Source: Aurelia coerulea (taxonomy: Eukaryota > Cnidaria > Scyphozoa > Semaeostomeae > Ulmaridae). From it: a stretch of DNA of 64,000 nucleotides. The stretch spans positions 13,313,501 to 13,377,500 of the forward strand of contig CM076959.1 in assembly GCA_039566865.1 (NCBI GenBank), given 5' to 3'. This document shows, one piece after another, positions 22,012 through 34,900 of the stretch. Below the pieces are notes generated by a model, which saw only the letters and a program-made list of their open reading frames with translations, ran no database searches and was not told the DNA's origin. The position numbers and the translations under genes are program-made. Position 1 is the first letter of the stretch, and the number at the start of each line of letters is the position of its first letter.

Positions 22012-25000
22012 GATATATTAGCTGGCTGGTATTGAGGCATACCACGAAATTGCACCTAATTTTCAGTAGAAATAGAATTTGTGATCATGTATGAATCGAT
22101 AGACAATGTGAAATCATAACCTTGGCAAGATTTACGATGTCTTTTGAAGCATACAGCTCAAAATGTGGTTTTACAAGCTATCGTTAAAATCTTTAGCATA
22201 ATTTAGCACAAATGTTGCTGCTAAAAAGGCCCCTCTAAATTAAATGGAAGGTGCACGAACCATTTTGCAATATTTTTAAAGATTTGACGCTTATGTTCGA
22301 GCTTGGAAGAAAATTTACCCTTGGATAGACATTTTGATTAACCTTGTGTTTTGATTTCCCCGTAGGTTTCTTCAATGATTGACGCAACACCCACATATGG
22401 GGGTACCAGTGGGACAACTGACATGTCATTCTGATGTCACAGAGGTCATATTTTCGGGACATAGTGAATGCTATTGTCATCTCCTGACACCGTCGTTTAT
22501 GAAATGAGGAATATGAAAGGCTGTAGATTTTCTCAAATGGCATTCTGATATGACGACTATTCGCGACAAGGGGATCATTGTCGGTTCTTGACACAGTCAT
22601 GCATCCGAAGGATGAACCTACACAGACAGTCTGGAAAGATATTCTGAAATCAAGAGAGATGATAATAACTGCCACATAGAGTTCACAAATTAACCCATCC
22701 AACAATTTTAACTGCCGATTGAATAAACTAAACGTTTAGACGATTAAAAGCAGCTTTCCAACGGTACGGTGGATTCCTATGAACTGATATATTTTGTAGC
22801 TAACACATTAAATAAGCTGCGAAAATTCAGTTTGCCAAAGTCGGTCTTATTGCTCCCAAGTTATAAGCAATTAATATAATATTTCACCTCAAATTTATTC
22901 AAAACAAACTGAGATTCCTTCATCAAAAATGCTAAAAATTTAGCTCTACGGCTATCACAATCAATCTCTATCAAGCTATATTATTGCTGATACATCTTAA
23001 TGGGCACATAAAGAGGCTACTGCATAATCGTATACACCTAGGACTGTCGTCAAGCCTTTTGCGTCTGTTTCTATTTTATCCCGTGGCTGGTTTTTCGGAA
23101 AATTCGAAAATTCTACAAATTGTATGAAAATATCGTTCGATTCAGATTCTTTTTAGAATTTTGAGGTTTATTCGATTTGAAATTGTCCATTTTGCTTGGA
23201 ATCATAAAGTTTTGATTTCATTTAGAAGAGAATACTGTATTTACTAAAACTATGTTGGAAATATGTTTGGAAAATTCGGCTTGTAACATGAGAACGATGG
23301 GACCGATCTTGAAAAACTACATTGTTAAATTTAGATTAACATGTTAGCTATACAAATGCAAGGTCAGTCAAAAAACTGTTAGAAGTTTGAAAGTCTTTAG
23401 CTCTCAAACCATTTATCTGGTCCCAATTGACTGATAACGTTCGCATAGCTATACATTTTTTTTTCTTATATATCAGTGAAAAATTACAAAACTACAAAAT
23501 AAGCTAACAACAACGAAGTAAAGCTCATACAATTTTTGAAATTTTACAAGAAACTTATGATTGATATAACACAAATTGCATTAACAATACGATTACAACA
23601 TAAAACGAGACGATTCACAAGACGATTTACACGACTATACCACAAGAGGTGTGATCAAGCACATCTCTCCTGCAGCCAACAAGCACCGATAAACAAACAT
23701 ACACCGACTATCAACAAAACACATGAGCCGTTTTTATTCCAATTGGGGCCCTTTGCGCCTACTTATGAAATAGATCCCTTTTGTAAGGGATATTCAGATG
23801 CCGCCAGGTTGATAGCTATACATCAACTGAGATAAGATACTGTATTTAGTTTGTAAAAATTGGTCTCATCATTCTCAAATTACGAGCGATTTCATTAAAA
23901 TGCTTCATCTCGAATCCTTCAAAGCAGGCTTAAAGTTCTTGATCAAATTTGCTAGCAATCCAGCTTCTCGATATATGAAAAATGACGAAAAATGGCTGAA
24001 TGGCACACAGTGATCCAGAGGTTGGAAGAAATAAGAAATTAAAGGGGCCCATTAGCCATGTACGAAGAACGCTGGTACAGAACAAAGTTTAAAATAGCTT
24101 AGGGTAAATGCTTCCAAATAACCATTGCAGACAGGAAAGAGCACATGGTGACCTTCAGATGGGAGCAATGAGCTTCTTTGAAGCTGCGGCAATTCCGATA
24201 CATTTCTCGTTTCATATTTCTATTTTCTGCTGGAGGGGGCAGTCCTTCAGCACACAAGAAGTAGTTTTTAAGGGGCCCTCGCATCCCTTGTTCGACCTAA
24301 AAGGAAAACATGTTCCCGTGGATTGATGCTTGCACGGCGGCACAGAGTCAACTCGAGTCAACTGTAACATTTGCCCCAAGAAAGTAAAATTTCTAAACAG
24401 ACGTTCATTTACCCCATCAAGTTATTGATTGAGGCCTGACGTCAACAGTCCCGTGTCAGGTTTCAAAAGCAGTTACAGCATCTGCGATCTACAATAGACC
24501 TTTTTACTATTCTAGAAAAATCTGTATCTACAATATTTTTATAGATTTTCTAGAATTTCGGAATGTGTACGATAGTGAAGCCCTAACCCAACTCAGCCTG
24601 CAAGTATCTTCGAGGTCGAACACGGCGACCTCTGCGGTGGCACATAAAAGCAACGTAGCCTTTGTGGCATTTGGCTTCGAAGCAGAAGTCCAGGTACCAA
24701 TGAAGATATTTACTTCCAGTATCCAAAATTGTTGAATTGAAAATCTGCCAACACTTTTGTAAAGAGAGCAACATGCAATATGGTTAATGGGCTCATTTGT
24801 GGTCTAATTGGACATGAATCGACTGCGTCACAACGTTTCTTCTAGAACTTTCGTTGATCACATGACATCGAAAATAATTAGTGCAAATGGTTTGTTTTCC
24901 TGGTGCTCTGCCAAAGAGTCTCAGCAAATGCAGTGATCTGATGGTGCGGAGGCGCAGCAACAGCACAGCTGTTGGCAACTGATTGCATTCTTGGCATTCT

Positions 25001-27241
25001 TAGCTGGTTCGCGGAATGCGTTCTTGGTTCGTGAGTTAGTTAAAAACGAACTTTCACAAACTTGCAACATTTAACATCCTCCACGAAAAGGGGGTGTCAG
25101 GGGCCAACACAAAGCAAGCATTTTCGAAATCGGCCCACTGGTTCCGTCACAATGTTTTCTTGAAGTTTGGGGAAATGACATGTTGTTGTTTGTCTTAGCA
25201 TTTCCGGCAACATTTATTGTTTTTAGCTTAACTTTAAACTTCCATAGTGTAATATGGCTAATTTTAGTATAAGGTGCCCTCTTGGAAGAAACTATGGTTT
25301 TAGATTTAGGCCCTTGTGGAAGAATTTACTTAGGCCCATTTGCGTCATTTTTGATTACAAAGTCCAACTTTGTAATCTAAGAGGGGGCTTCGGGTCAGTC
25401 AGGAAGAAAGAAAGAAAGAAAGAAAGTCCGTCACGCTCGTTAAAGCAATTGATTAACGTTTTACCGCTGCTAATGGGCACTGAAATAAAGAAAGCGCACA
25501 TAAAGCGCACACAAGACAGAAGTTTCCCGCGATCCGATAGAAAAATTTGACGTCGGCATATTTCATGTTAGACAGATTTGACACCGTAAGATGGATAAAT
25601 TACCGTGATGTTTATCCTGGCACAGCAACAAATTTTACCAGAATTGGCACGTTCTTGACTTCATTAGCAGCCTAATTATGTTAAAACAATTGTTATCTAG
25701 AACGAACGCATCATTAGCCACTTGTTAATAGTACTCATTATGCAAATAAGTCAACTTTAGAGAATGATGTAACAGGCGGCCAGCACAGAGGCTAGCATTC
25801 GCAGCATCACCATCAGGTAGAAGGACCCCCTCATACACAGCTACAGATGCAAAGATGCAAACGTCGTAGGTGAAGTTGAGAGGAAAGGTGCAGAATCCCA
25901 GCAAACAATGGCGCCATTGACTGGGGGAAGGCACATGATCACACTGAACCAAAACATCTTCATGCATATGATTCTGCACAGATGTTATCTTCGTGACTGC
26001 TTGTCTCAAATTAGATGTCCGCGAATAGAGACGTTCTGCAGAGTCCTGCATAAGTAATTTTGCGTTATCGTTAATCTCACATGAGATCTAATTTGAGACA
26101 GATGCATCATGTATGAACCAAGCGAACTGGGGGTAATATATTTTTATTTGTTGCGTATCATCTTCGTTTGACATGAAGATCAAAATATCACTTTTCGGGC
26201 GATTCTTGTCGTTATTCATGGCGCTTGATTTGCTATTGAAGGCGACTTGAGCAGCAACACTCATCTCTCTGACTGTTGCTAAAAACAGCATCACAACGAT
26301 CATTTGGGGTTATGAAGAAATCAATATTCAGATTTTCTTATGCTTGCTTAGCTCAGGACGGACTTTGTAATCATCCAAAAGGATCTTATGTTTAGTAACC
26401 AGTTTTGCAAGTCATCTATTACGTAGTCACTATCTACATTGAATTAGACATCCCCACTTACGTCAGAAAGGCATTAGACGCAACAAGTGGAATCCCCTGC
26501 TTCTGTTTCTTTTGTTTAGAAGGATTAGGGCTTTGCCCCACCTACGCTATTGTATTTATTTGCAAGGTCGCAATCCCATGTTAACCTTATTTGGATATGT
26601 TGCAAACTGTGGTGTAATACCTCGAAGATTCTAGAACAGCTTTGTCATTATTATATAGTTTTGTTTTAGACACCCATTTATGTATAAATAGAGAACATAT
26701 TTTTATAACAGGAGAACAGATATGGATTCGAAAGGTTAGGTAAAGCAGGTCGGCACAAGAGGCTTGTGAAAGCTCTTGTCGCCTTTTGTCGTTTTATGAG
26801 TCTCGTAGGTAGACTATGTTTGATGTCGATCGATCAACTAGGTATAGCTATCAGTACTTGAGAAAGACTGTTGAGTTATGACATTAGTTTGTTTGTATCG
26901 TTATATTTCGGGGTGTCCAAGATTATACCTGACCTTGGTAACGAAGAGATGATGAGATCAGAAGAAAATATAGAACGTTTTTGGGAATTGTATTTCTGGC
27001 CATCCTTGCCGAACTTTTCACAATAGCTCCGCTCATGATTTTCTGATTTTTACAAACTTTGTTTCATTTGAAAGATAATCATCTACTTGTTTCTCACATG
27101 TAACTTTTTTCAGCAAAACACGCTAAAGCATGGGTAACCGGACACACACCATATTTAGCATATTTATGTGGCAGTCCCAATTTTATACGAATATACAGCA
27201 GTCTCTCGTTATATCAGATAAGTGTTTCAGCGATGAAATAT
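22012..27241. other. Intergenic DNA, no supported gene
   Basis: I found no exon set, RNA gene or complete element here. Small items: a solitary ATAGACCTTTTTAC terminus near 24494, a (GAAA)n run at 25404-25424, and a TATAAATA-containing segment at about 26600-26900 that could be a solo LTR but lacks defined ends. The missing LTO1 terminal exon could lie here. Confidence 0.5.
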
Positions 27242-27612
27242 CCCGGGGGGGGGTACTTGACTAGGGAAGTGACGGGGGTGTGCGGAAAACCTCTCCACAC
27301 CCTGCACCCTGTCGCATAAAAAATAGGCCAAAAGTATACCCTGTCGCATAAAAATTTTGCAACTCAAATAGTGTAGAACGCAATTTTTGCTTGTGATACC
27401 CTGTCGCATAAAAATTTTGCATCTCTAATATAGTGTAGAATGCAGTTTTTGCTTGTAATACCCTGTCACATAAATTTTTACCTATTATAATACCCTGTAG
27501 CATAATTTTCGTCAGAAAAGGACACCCTGTCGCATAATTTTTACCGTAAAAGGACACCCTGTTGAGCGGCACATCCCGTCAGGTCAAGTATGGGAGTGCC
27601 CCCCCCCCCGGG
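27242..27612. mobile_element. MITE with CCCGGGGGGGG termini and an internal CCCTGTCGCATAA repeat array
   Basis: The left end CCCGGGGGGGGGTACTTGAC and right end (reversed CCCGGGGGGGGG...ATACTTGAC) are inverted repeats with G runs. Inside, CCCTGTCGCATAA-type units recur about seven times. The first full spacers are ~60 bp (ATTTTGCAACTCAAATAGTG, TTTTTGCTTGTRATA); the later ones are shorter. A similar C-run/CCCGGGTG motif, without the array, lies at 31400-31435. Confidence 0.75.
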
Positions 27613-27784
27613 TGAAATGTACGGGCAGAAGTCAATATTGATGGCTGTTGGCCAAACTTGCCACCAAATGTTACTTGCCACCAAATCTTATCGGGGATTT
27701 TCGGCCTGTTTTGAAGAATTTGGAGGTGAAAAATTTTCATGGAATCGCTTGTGCTAGTAGCTCTGGTTTTGTTTTGGCTGTAAA

Positions 27785-28265
27785 AACGTCAATGAAAACA
27801 CAGGTAAACCAGTACTGTTTTCTTCAAAAATAAGGAATGTTGGAAATTTCCTCAATGTTTTTGCTTCCAAAAAACGCTTCTTCGTTTTCCGTTAAGTGCA
27901 AAAAACGCTTCCAAAATGTTTTTACATTAGAATTTTTTTCCACACAGGTAAACCAGTACTGTTTTCTTCAAAAACAAGGAATCTTGGAAATTTCCTCAAT
28001 GTAAAAACGCTTCTTCATTTTGCGCTAAACCCAAAAACGCTTCCAAATTGCCACTCGGTAGTTTTTACCTTAGAATATTTTTCTACTTTGTTCTGGCTAT
28101 AAAAACGTCAATGAAAACACAGGTAGACCATTACTGTATTTTTCAAAAATAAGAAATGTTGGAAATTTCCTCAATGTTTTTGCATGGAAAAACGCTTCTT
28201 GAACTGCCGCTAAGTAAAAAACGCTTCCAAAATGCCACGCGGTGCTTTTTACTGTCTAAAATGTG
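27785..28265. repeat. Three tandem ~160-175-bp repeats
   Basis: Each unit carries ACACAGGTARACCAKTACTG, TTGGAAATTTCCTCAATGT, AACGCTTCTTC and AACGCTTCCAAA in the same order, starting near 27797, 27944 and 28118. Sequence divergence is moderate and no coding is seen. Confidence 0.8.
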
Positions 28266-28293
28266 TTGGAGTACAGAAAAATGACATGAAAGC

Positions 28294-28488
28294 ATGTTTA
28301 CTGCCCGAAAACGTAATTTCTTGCTAATGAAGTATTTTACATGGAAAAGGAATGTGCTGAGAGAGCTACTTAGTAGTGAAATAACATTCTATTTGTCCAC
28401 CAACTCCATCTCAGCAATCATTCTCATCCTTAACAATAATAAAGCAACAGAAATTTCGGACGAGGAACCCTTTGAAAACTTAAAGTGA
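28294..28488 (+). other. Short open segment after a splice-acceptor-like site; weak LTO1 last-exon candidate
   Basis: A pyrimidine-containing CTCCATCTCAG at about 28422 precedes a segment that ends in a stop in the two possible frames (…EEPFENLK* or …RNPLKT*). Neither frame resembles the conserved LTO1 end (CSLL...SF). It is recorded because it is one of few acceptor-plus-stop segments in phase downstream of 18518. Confidence 0.12.
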
Positions 28489-29054
28489 AGCACTATCTGT
28501 AAACATAAAACATTTCATATTTGTCCATTAAAAGTATTTCAAATATGTACAATTGTACCTACAATTGCACTACACGCAACAAGAAGGTTTTTTGATCATT
28601 TCAAATACAAAACAAGCAATTTAAACTGTAAATAAATAGTGTTTTATAGTTGTACGATATTTCTGTAAAATCGCCAGAAATTCTGTGAGAAACTTGCGAC
28701 GCCAAAGTATATTGTCCGAAATCTATTCGTCTCACACTTCTTGCATTCAGTGGTGAACGTATGATCGAAAAGTTTGTTACCTTTAGAACAACACAGAAAT
28801 GACAGACAAGTTCGATTTGCATTCATAGCTTTAACTCAAAAATCAAAGCTATTTGTTGTGATCTAAACGATTTTTCTAAAAACTGAGAACAAAATGATGA
28901 TCTTTCTACGCAAGTGACGATTCTAACTACAAGTAAATCGTTGGGTCTGCAACCAACCTTTTCCACATTGCAAAAGTAGAAATGTTCACCGTCCAAAGTA
29001 TTTCATTTTCTTTCCAACTTTAAAAAACTAAAAAGTTATTGAAATTTTACTTCA

Positions 29055-29180
29055 TAGGTATACCTGATGAACAAAAGAAGAATCAATGTTTGTAAAATAC
29101 TTCATTTGTATATCCATATACTTTATAGGTATACCCGATGAACAAAAAGAAGAATCAATGTTTGTAAAATCACTAAATTG
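29055..29180. repeat. Direct duplication, ~50-bp unit, spacing about 71 bp
   Basis: ATAGGTATACCTGATGAACA-AAAGAAGAATCAATGTTTG-TAAAATAC is repeated with two changes at about 29125. Confidence 0.85.
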
Positions 29181-29249
29181 AATATAAAAATTTGCGGTAT
29201 TCGTATCTTTTGTCTTGCAGTGTTCAGGCCTATCAGTTTATAGGCATAG

Positions 29250-29575
29250 CACAGGGGTCCAGGAGTGTCAGTAAAGACTGTAAATTTGGTTTCTTTGGTT
29301 CCCTGTGATCCGGTTTATGAAAAAACAGCTGTGTAATTTGATGCAGATTACATCCTCGTTGCGGTCGGTGTGCTTGCACAGGATTTGAAAAAACTGTGAG
29401 TTCAAACCGCAGCCAATCAGATAACAGCTCTTACATAACAAACGTTTTTCTACTGTAACAATAGCAGGCTGACCGCAACGATGATGCAATCTTTATCAAA
29501 TTACACAGCTGTTGTTTTTATAAACCGGATCACAGGGAACCAAACTATAGTCTTTACTGGCACTCCTGGACCCAC
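29250..29575. mobile_element. Foldback MITE with ~110-bp arms (CACAGGGGTCCAGGAGTG)
   Basis: Left CACAGGGGTCCAGGAGTGTC-AGTAAAGACT and right AGTCTTTACTGGCACTCCTG-GACCCACTGTG are inverted repeats. They extend inward through CCCTGTGATCCGGTTTAT, CAGCTGTGTAATTTGATG and GTTGCGGTC. The flanks GGCATAG / GGCATGG are an imperfect 7-bp repeat. Confidence 0.75.
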
Positions 29576-29964
29576 TGTGGGCATGGAAGCAAAACCTAAT
29601 GATATTTATATGCTTCTTACGTCTCAGTGTATACAGGTGCTTATTTCAGTTCCTTGGAAGACATTGATGCAATTTTCATCTTATCAAAGCAGAAAATGGG
29701 ACTCAATTTTGATTCTGATTTTTTAGCATCTCTCAAGACTTACAAATAAAGTTGTCCTGAGCTCTAAAATATGACCGATTTTAATGAAATGAATTTCTGT
29801 ATCTCAATCAGCCGTTCTGCTTCAAAATGATGGGTGAGTATAATAATGAAAAAAATACTAAAGAATTGTTGCGGTTTGAGTAGTTAAAATCGGGGCACAA
29901 TACATAATTGTAGGGCTCAACGAACGCCGCTACATACTTCCGGGACTCATGTGAATTACCAAAA

Positions 29965-30480
29965 TTTGCGTTCAAGCATTTGCACAACATAGGGCTCAAA
30001 TCTTTAAAAAGGTTGGTGTTAAATTCGATAACAGTTTTCTTTGAAATAAATGGCTTTGAAGGAACTTACGGTTTCTTGCTGTAAATTTGCCGTGGAAATT
30101 TATTGATATCTTGAGAGGCTACGACGTTATCCAATTTATAAATCCTAAACCAGAAAAGCTACAGATTTCTCCTTGCCACCATATTCTACACCGACCTTCA
30201 TAAACTATGGTTTTCTTGAAGGCTATATCATTTCTCCTCTATTGGTTTAGGATCTACGATGATTTAAATTTGTTTTAAATTTTCCATGAATTTTTCAAAA
30301 ATGATTAAATTCCTGCCATTTTGAAAAAAATCAAGATGTCAAAAAATTTCCAAGGCAGATTTACAGCAAAGTACCATAAGATCATTTCAAGCCATTCAAT
30401 GCAAAGAAAATGTCACAGCATTTTACACCCACCGTTTCAAAGATTTGAAAGATTTGAGCCCTATGAACTCCAAAGCAGTC
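29965..30480. mobile_element. Diverged copy of the AGCATAGG-type TIR element
   Basis: The left arm ATAGGGCTCAAATCTTTAAA-AAGGTTGGTG and the right arm ...CACCCACCGTTTCAAAGATT-TGAAAGATTTGAGCCCTATG mirror each other. Internal words (AATGGCTTTGAA, ATAAACTATGGTTTTCTTGA) match the copies at 32720-33214 and 37039-37561. Ends and TSD are unclear. Confidence 0.65.
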
Positions 30481-31994
30481 GCCGATGGCAAATATCCGTC
30501 TCCTCTCACAAGAAGATTTGGTTGCCTTTTCTACCAACCTTCTTTTATGATGGCTTTGCCAGACGAACAACTAGTAATAAAGCGGTTTAATTATTTACAA
30601 TGACATTATTCTAACCAACGCCTTCTTTGCCTTTCCTGTTCATTTTTGCTATGCTTATGTACCCATTATTCTTTCATTTACGTCACAACAATTCCCTTGA
30701 ATACGATTTCAATCATTCAAATAAATTCTTCTTTTATTCTACGTTCCACTAATCGTACTTCACTTGATAATGGGTTTGAGCCTAAACATCGTACAAAATA
30801 AAACTCAGTTGCATTTATAAGTAATAAAGCGACAGATAAATTGACATTATGCTTTTATTGCGTCAATCAAATCAGGAATATTGATAAATCATTGATTAAC
30901 CAGCTTTAATAAACTGTAAACTATGAAAATTAAGGCTACTATACCCTACATGAACGTGAATTTCCTTTGTTATTGCATATCGGAAAGGGTTGATAAAAGA
31001 ATGTGAAAAACAGCAAATGACTGTATTGTACAACTCCTTTCTCCTAAACTAGCCCACCATGGAGATTCGAATTACGTTGCCTCCGTGATTCGGTCTAAAG
31101 TCTGCTCTCCACATAGCCGCTTAATTATTTTTTGTACCGGGTATGAGCTGCTGAGCAGGGCACCGTTTACATCTATTTTGCTCCCGAAAGGGCTAGCCAT
31201 TGTCTCAACCAGTGCTCCCCAAAGGGTGCAAAATTTTCAAATAGTTGCTCTCTTACAAGATTTTAATTGGGAATTTGCAAGTTTAGTTTTGTTTTCTTGC
31301 CCATTTGCTCCCAGACACGGTATTCAATTTCAAAAATTGCTCTTACATTGGGTAAGAATCTCTTTACCCCGGCAGCCGGCAGCACCTTCCTGCATATTTA
31401 TGGGTCTCGTGCCCCCCCCCCCCCTACCCGGGTGTACCGGCTTTCTGATGTCACACTGAGAGGTACGCTAATAGCAACAACTTAAGCGATCTTTGTTGAA
31501 AATAAAACGGAGCAAGAGTACATATTGTTTTAAATAATCCATATACAGTAAATTGGAATTGAAACAAGTGGATTGAAAAAAGTTGAAACAAGTGGATTAA
31601 GAACAAGTGGACTTAGAACATACAAGCTGAAATCATCAAATTATACACCCATTTTATAAGAACCAGAACCAATACATTGAATTCATTGTACAAGAACCCA
31701 GACTTACTTGCAAAATTGCAGGTTCTTATAGGCAGGTATTTACTGCAGTACTGATGCTTCATGAGTTGGCAAGTAACATACGTACATATTGCTGCTATTT
31801 CACAGTACATCAATTTCCCATGCTTTTCTATGTTCATCTTCAACATCAGTCCGAAAACGGTAAAACTCTACGCCTACGCAATCACGTATTCATCTTCCAT
31901 ATTTTACGGATCTATTGCATACTTACACATTCATTCTCGCTCTTAGTTTGTCCATGTTCTAATGTCTAAATCGATACCTCATTAACTAAACAAA
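30481..31994. other. Intergenic DNA between LTO1 and the TRAF6-like gene, no recognised gene
   Basis: It holds the downstream flank of the minus-strand TRAF6-like gene and a C-run/CCCGGGTG motif at 31400-31435 that resembles one end of the element at 27242. The open frames at 31085-31485 overlap this low-complexity run and have no supported homology. Confidence 0.5.
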
Positions 31995-34900
31995 CTAACT
32001 TTCAAGCGATATTGATACATGCACGATCATCGAATTGTTTTTAATGTACTCACGAGTTCGCAAAACTGTGTGTGAAATCATCTCGACATATCCGTATCCT
32101 TTATGGTTCCTGGGGGTTTTCGGCCTCAAGAATGCTTGTAATCCTGGCCTTGATACGAGTGTTTCTGTGACGTGGAATTGTTCTGCTTCTGTTTGATCGA
32201 CAGCAGCTAGGGTTATTTTTCCTGGAAACGGCCACGGTAGAATTGAGTCAAAATCACCTTGCATCAAATGAACGAACATTGAGACATGAGTTGAAGCTCC
32301 AGAATCCACACCATTAAGATTGACGCGAAGACACATTTTGTAACCTAGGAAGAAGAAATGGAACTTGTAGTGGACAAATCGCTCAACGTAAATTGGGCCC
32401 AAGTGAGCTGAAAATATTACTCAGATTGACAACTATTTGTTAAAAAAGCAGGAATACTATTCAAGTAGTATTTCAGAGTTTGCTTAGAAAGCTGGTTCAG
32501 AAGGTTTTCACAAAGCAACATAAATGATGGCAAAATCTTGCACGCCTTCAAATTTCAAACGATGATTATCACGTCGTAAATCTTGTAACAAGCTTAACTA
32601 AGCTACAAAAATTCCTGGGAGATGCAATTACCAGTTTGTTCTTGCTTGAAGATAATTTAGTTCGCTGTTACTCTTTAAGATAGAAATCAGATATAATTTG
32701 GCCATTGATAAGCCTTTCAAGCATAGGTTCCACATCTTCAAAACGGTTCGTTTAAAATTCTAATACCTGTTTCTTTGAACTGAATGGCTTAAAATAAACT
32801 TTAGCTATTTTGCAATAATTCTACCGTGGCACTTTTCAGAAATCTTGAATATTTTCGAATTTGCAGAGTACTTTATACTTAAACTCATCTGAGGATGTAG
32901 CCTCATGAAATTTCTAAGTCGTAAGCAGAAAAATGACAGACCTTTGCTTGATACCATATTGTAGACATCTATAAACTATAGTTTTCTTGAAAAATATTCT
33001 GCAGTTTCTCAAAAAGTTTAGAAATTTCTTTTTCCCAGAATATTTCTTGACTTCTTAAAAAAGAAACCCCTCTAATTCTGAAAATATTGAACGTTTCAGA
33101 AAAGTCCAACGGTGGGATTACCACAAAGTGGCAAAAGTTTCTTTCAGGCCATTCAGTTCAAAGAAATAGCTCTTGGAATTTTACATCAAAATTTTAAGAT
33201 TTGGAACCTATGCTAGCCTTTCATCTCTAATAATGGAACATTTTGATGGAATGATCTCCATCCAGCCGAATAGAAGGATTCTAGCTCCTTTGCTCCATGG
33301 AGGCTTGCAAAAATAGGCGAGAACCGCTCGATTCCGTTCATCTTTCTATCTGTTTTTTTTTTCAAATATAAGTACAGAGGAAAGCTGAAAAGGAAAGTAC
33401 AAACCTGACCCGACATCTAATGCTAGACATAATTCAAAATAGTATCCATTAGGTTTTAATCGTTTGTAATGTACCTAAGTGTATATAGTTTAACGTTGCG
33501 TGTCTTTTCAATTGGCCATGGGGTAGCCATTGTCTTTAGGTAGGTATAGGTATAGGTATAGGTATAGGAATAGGAATAGGTATAGGTATAGGTATAGGTA
33601 TAGGTATAGGTATAGTAGAATGTATAAGAAGGTTTAGGAAGAATGTAAGGTTAGAATGTAAGGTTAGAATGTAAGAATGTAAGGAATGTAAGTACATTTT
33701 AAATGTATACAGGGTGTCCCAAAAAAATTGTGCCCCGTTTGTCTGAAGATTGCGACAAAACGGCAAAAGATTCTCGCCAAACTTTTGCACGATGGTGCTC
33801 TTCAGATGTTCAATTAAAGTTTGCCACCATCCCCGTAAAAATCCGTTGAAAAATAATGGAGCTATGACCTTCAGAAGACCAAATTTGCCTGATGACTATA
33901 ACTAAAAAGACGGAAAGCTGTGAGATCAGAAATAGTGGACTCTTTTGTCCGAAGTAGGTTTCATTTTCTGAAGCTATTTATTTTGTGAATGTTTGGACAT
34001 GTGCAGTGCATATAAAATATCGTCAAAAGAATATAATCAAATTACCAGGGATTCCACTGTAAAACGGGATACTGTGAATAGCAGGAACTTCACCACTCAA
34101 AGCCTGCTGGAATAACTTGTCAAAATTCGTTATTTTCCACACGAAGTTTCCATTCCATGTTTTAGCTTGAAGCTCTGTAATTGTCTGATCGCGCACATCG
34201 AATCGATCAGACAGTTGTCTGATACTGTCTTGTAGCGAGGAAAGACTGTTGTTTTGTGTTGAATAGTATAGTTCTGCAAGCTGAATGCCTTGATTTCCTT
34301 TGTCTGCTGCTTCGTTAACAGCAACTGTGAGTTCACTGACCTACGGTAAAAAGTTGCGCAAACATGCAGACCTTTTCATTTCCATTTCATTTTGAATTAC
34401 CACAAAAACTCTTTTTTTCCTTGTATCGTCAATTGAAAATTTACATTACACGATACTTATTAACGATGATAACGCTGGAAACAACGAAGAGACCACAAAA
34501 GGATGTATTTAAGAAGCATGCCGTTTGTAAAGGCCTTCAAATTACCGATCATGAAAATTTTTTTTTTTTTAGTAATTTATTTTGAGTGGGCAGGAAGTAT
34601 TTCTAGCTACTTAAAGCTAATTTAAGCCCACAATGCATGCCGCATCCAGGCATGGGACCCTTAGTTTAACATCCCTTTCGAAGAACGGCGAGGTCGACAA
34701 TGCAAAAAGAACTATCGACCAATTTCTTTGCTTCCAATATTTGGAAAAATGTTTGAAAAATTGATCTATGATTATATTTATGAGCACCTGTGCGACAACG
34801 GACTGTTAACACCACATCAATCGGGTTTCCGTCCAGGTGATTCGACAGTCAACCAGTTGTTGGCAATAAGTCATAAAATCTATTGCGCCTTTGACGATAT

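Noticed and set aside
22235..22705. 156-codon reverse-strand frame
   Set aside because: No recognisable domain, no splice context, no second copy; could not be supported as a gene.
26600..26960. Possible solo LTR (TGTGGTGTAATACC start, TATAAATA box)
   Set aside because: No matching TG...CA ends, TSD, primer-binding site or second copy could be identified.
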